Below are positions 6,145 through 7,042 of a stretch of 7,042 bases of DNA, piece by piece (the first letter of the stretch is position 1; every line of letters starts with the position of its first letter). The translations under genes were made by a program, and so were the position numbers. Source of the stretch: Candidatus Solibacter sp. (GTDB lineage Bacteria; Acidobacteriota; Terriglobia; Bryobacterales; Bryobacteraceae); NCBI GenBank assembly GCA_017883345.1, contig JADGNT010000259.1, positions 1-7,042 of the forward strand. Direction: 5' to 3'. Below the pieces are notes generated by a model. That model searched no databases and was not told where the DNA came from. It saw only the letters and a list, made by a program, of their open reading frames with translations.

Positions 6145-7042
<898 letters not shown>

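Overview
The window looks like part of a GC-rich bacterial chromosome, probably from the Acidobacteria (Bryobacter/Solibacter-like). That placement is an inference from base composition, the divergent YchF-type protein and the style of the integrase and cyclase-like proteins. No rRNA or other decisive marker is present. The left two thirds is ordinary core genome. The right third, after a tRNA gene, looks like the start of an integrated element.

Layout: (1) 2-2259, plus strand: the 3' part of lipA (lipoyl synthase), overlapping by 7 bp the complete lnt (apolipoprotein N-acyltransferase). (2) 2260-2331: a short convergent gap with a strong hairpin. (3) 2332-4404, minus strand: a two-gene unit in which a MoxR-type AAA+ ATPase is followed 15 bp later by a YchF-like P-loop protein with an altered G3 motif. 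(4) 4405-4560: a non-coding leader with an operator-like palindrome next to the MoxR start and a hairpin before the tRNA. (5) 4561-4637: tRNA-Val with anticodon CAC and encoded CCA. (6) 4638-6144: a 22-bp tandem repeat, a tyrosine recombinase and a small HTH excisionase-like gene upstream of it. The last two are on the minus strand and overlap by 25 bp. (7) 6145-6436: a divergent intergenic region. (8) 6437-7042, plus strand: the first 202 codons of a protein with squalene-cyclase/prenyltransferase-type repeats, cut by the window edge.

How the parts relate: lipA and lnt are probably co-transcribed but act in unrelated pathways (lipoate cofactor synthesis and lipoprotein maturation). moxR and ychF-like form a probable operon of unknown purpose. 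The integrase ends 68 bp from the tRNA 3' end and points at it, the usual arrangement of an island integrated in a tRNA gene. The xis-int pair would control integration and excision. The cyclase-like gene is either island cargo or flanking chromosome; this cannot be decided because no right-hand attachment site is visible. I see no CRISPR array, no transposase and no established defence system. The most notable items are the altered G3 motif of the YchF-like protein, the Gln in place of the usual box II His of the integrase, and the truncated cyclase-like gene.
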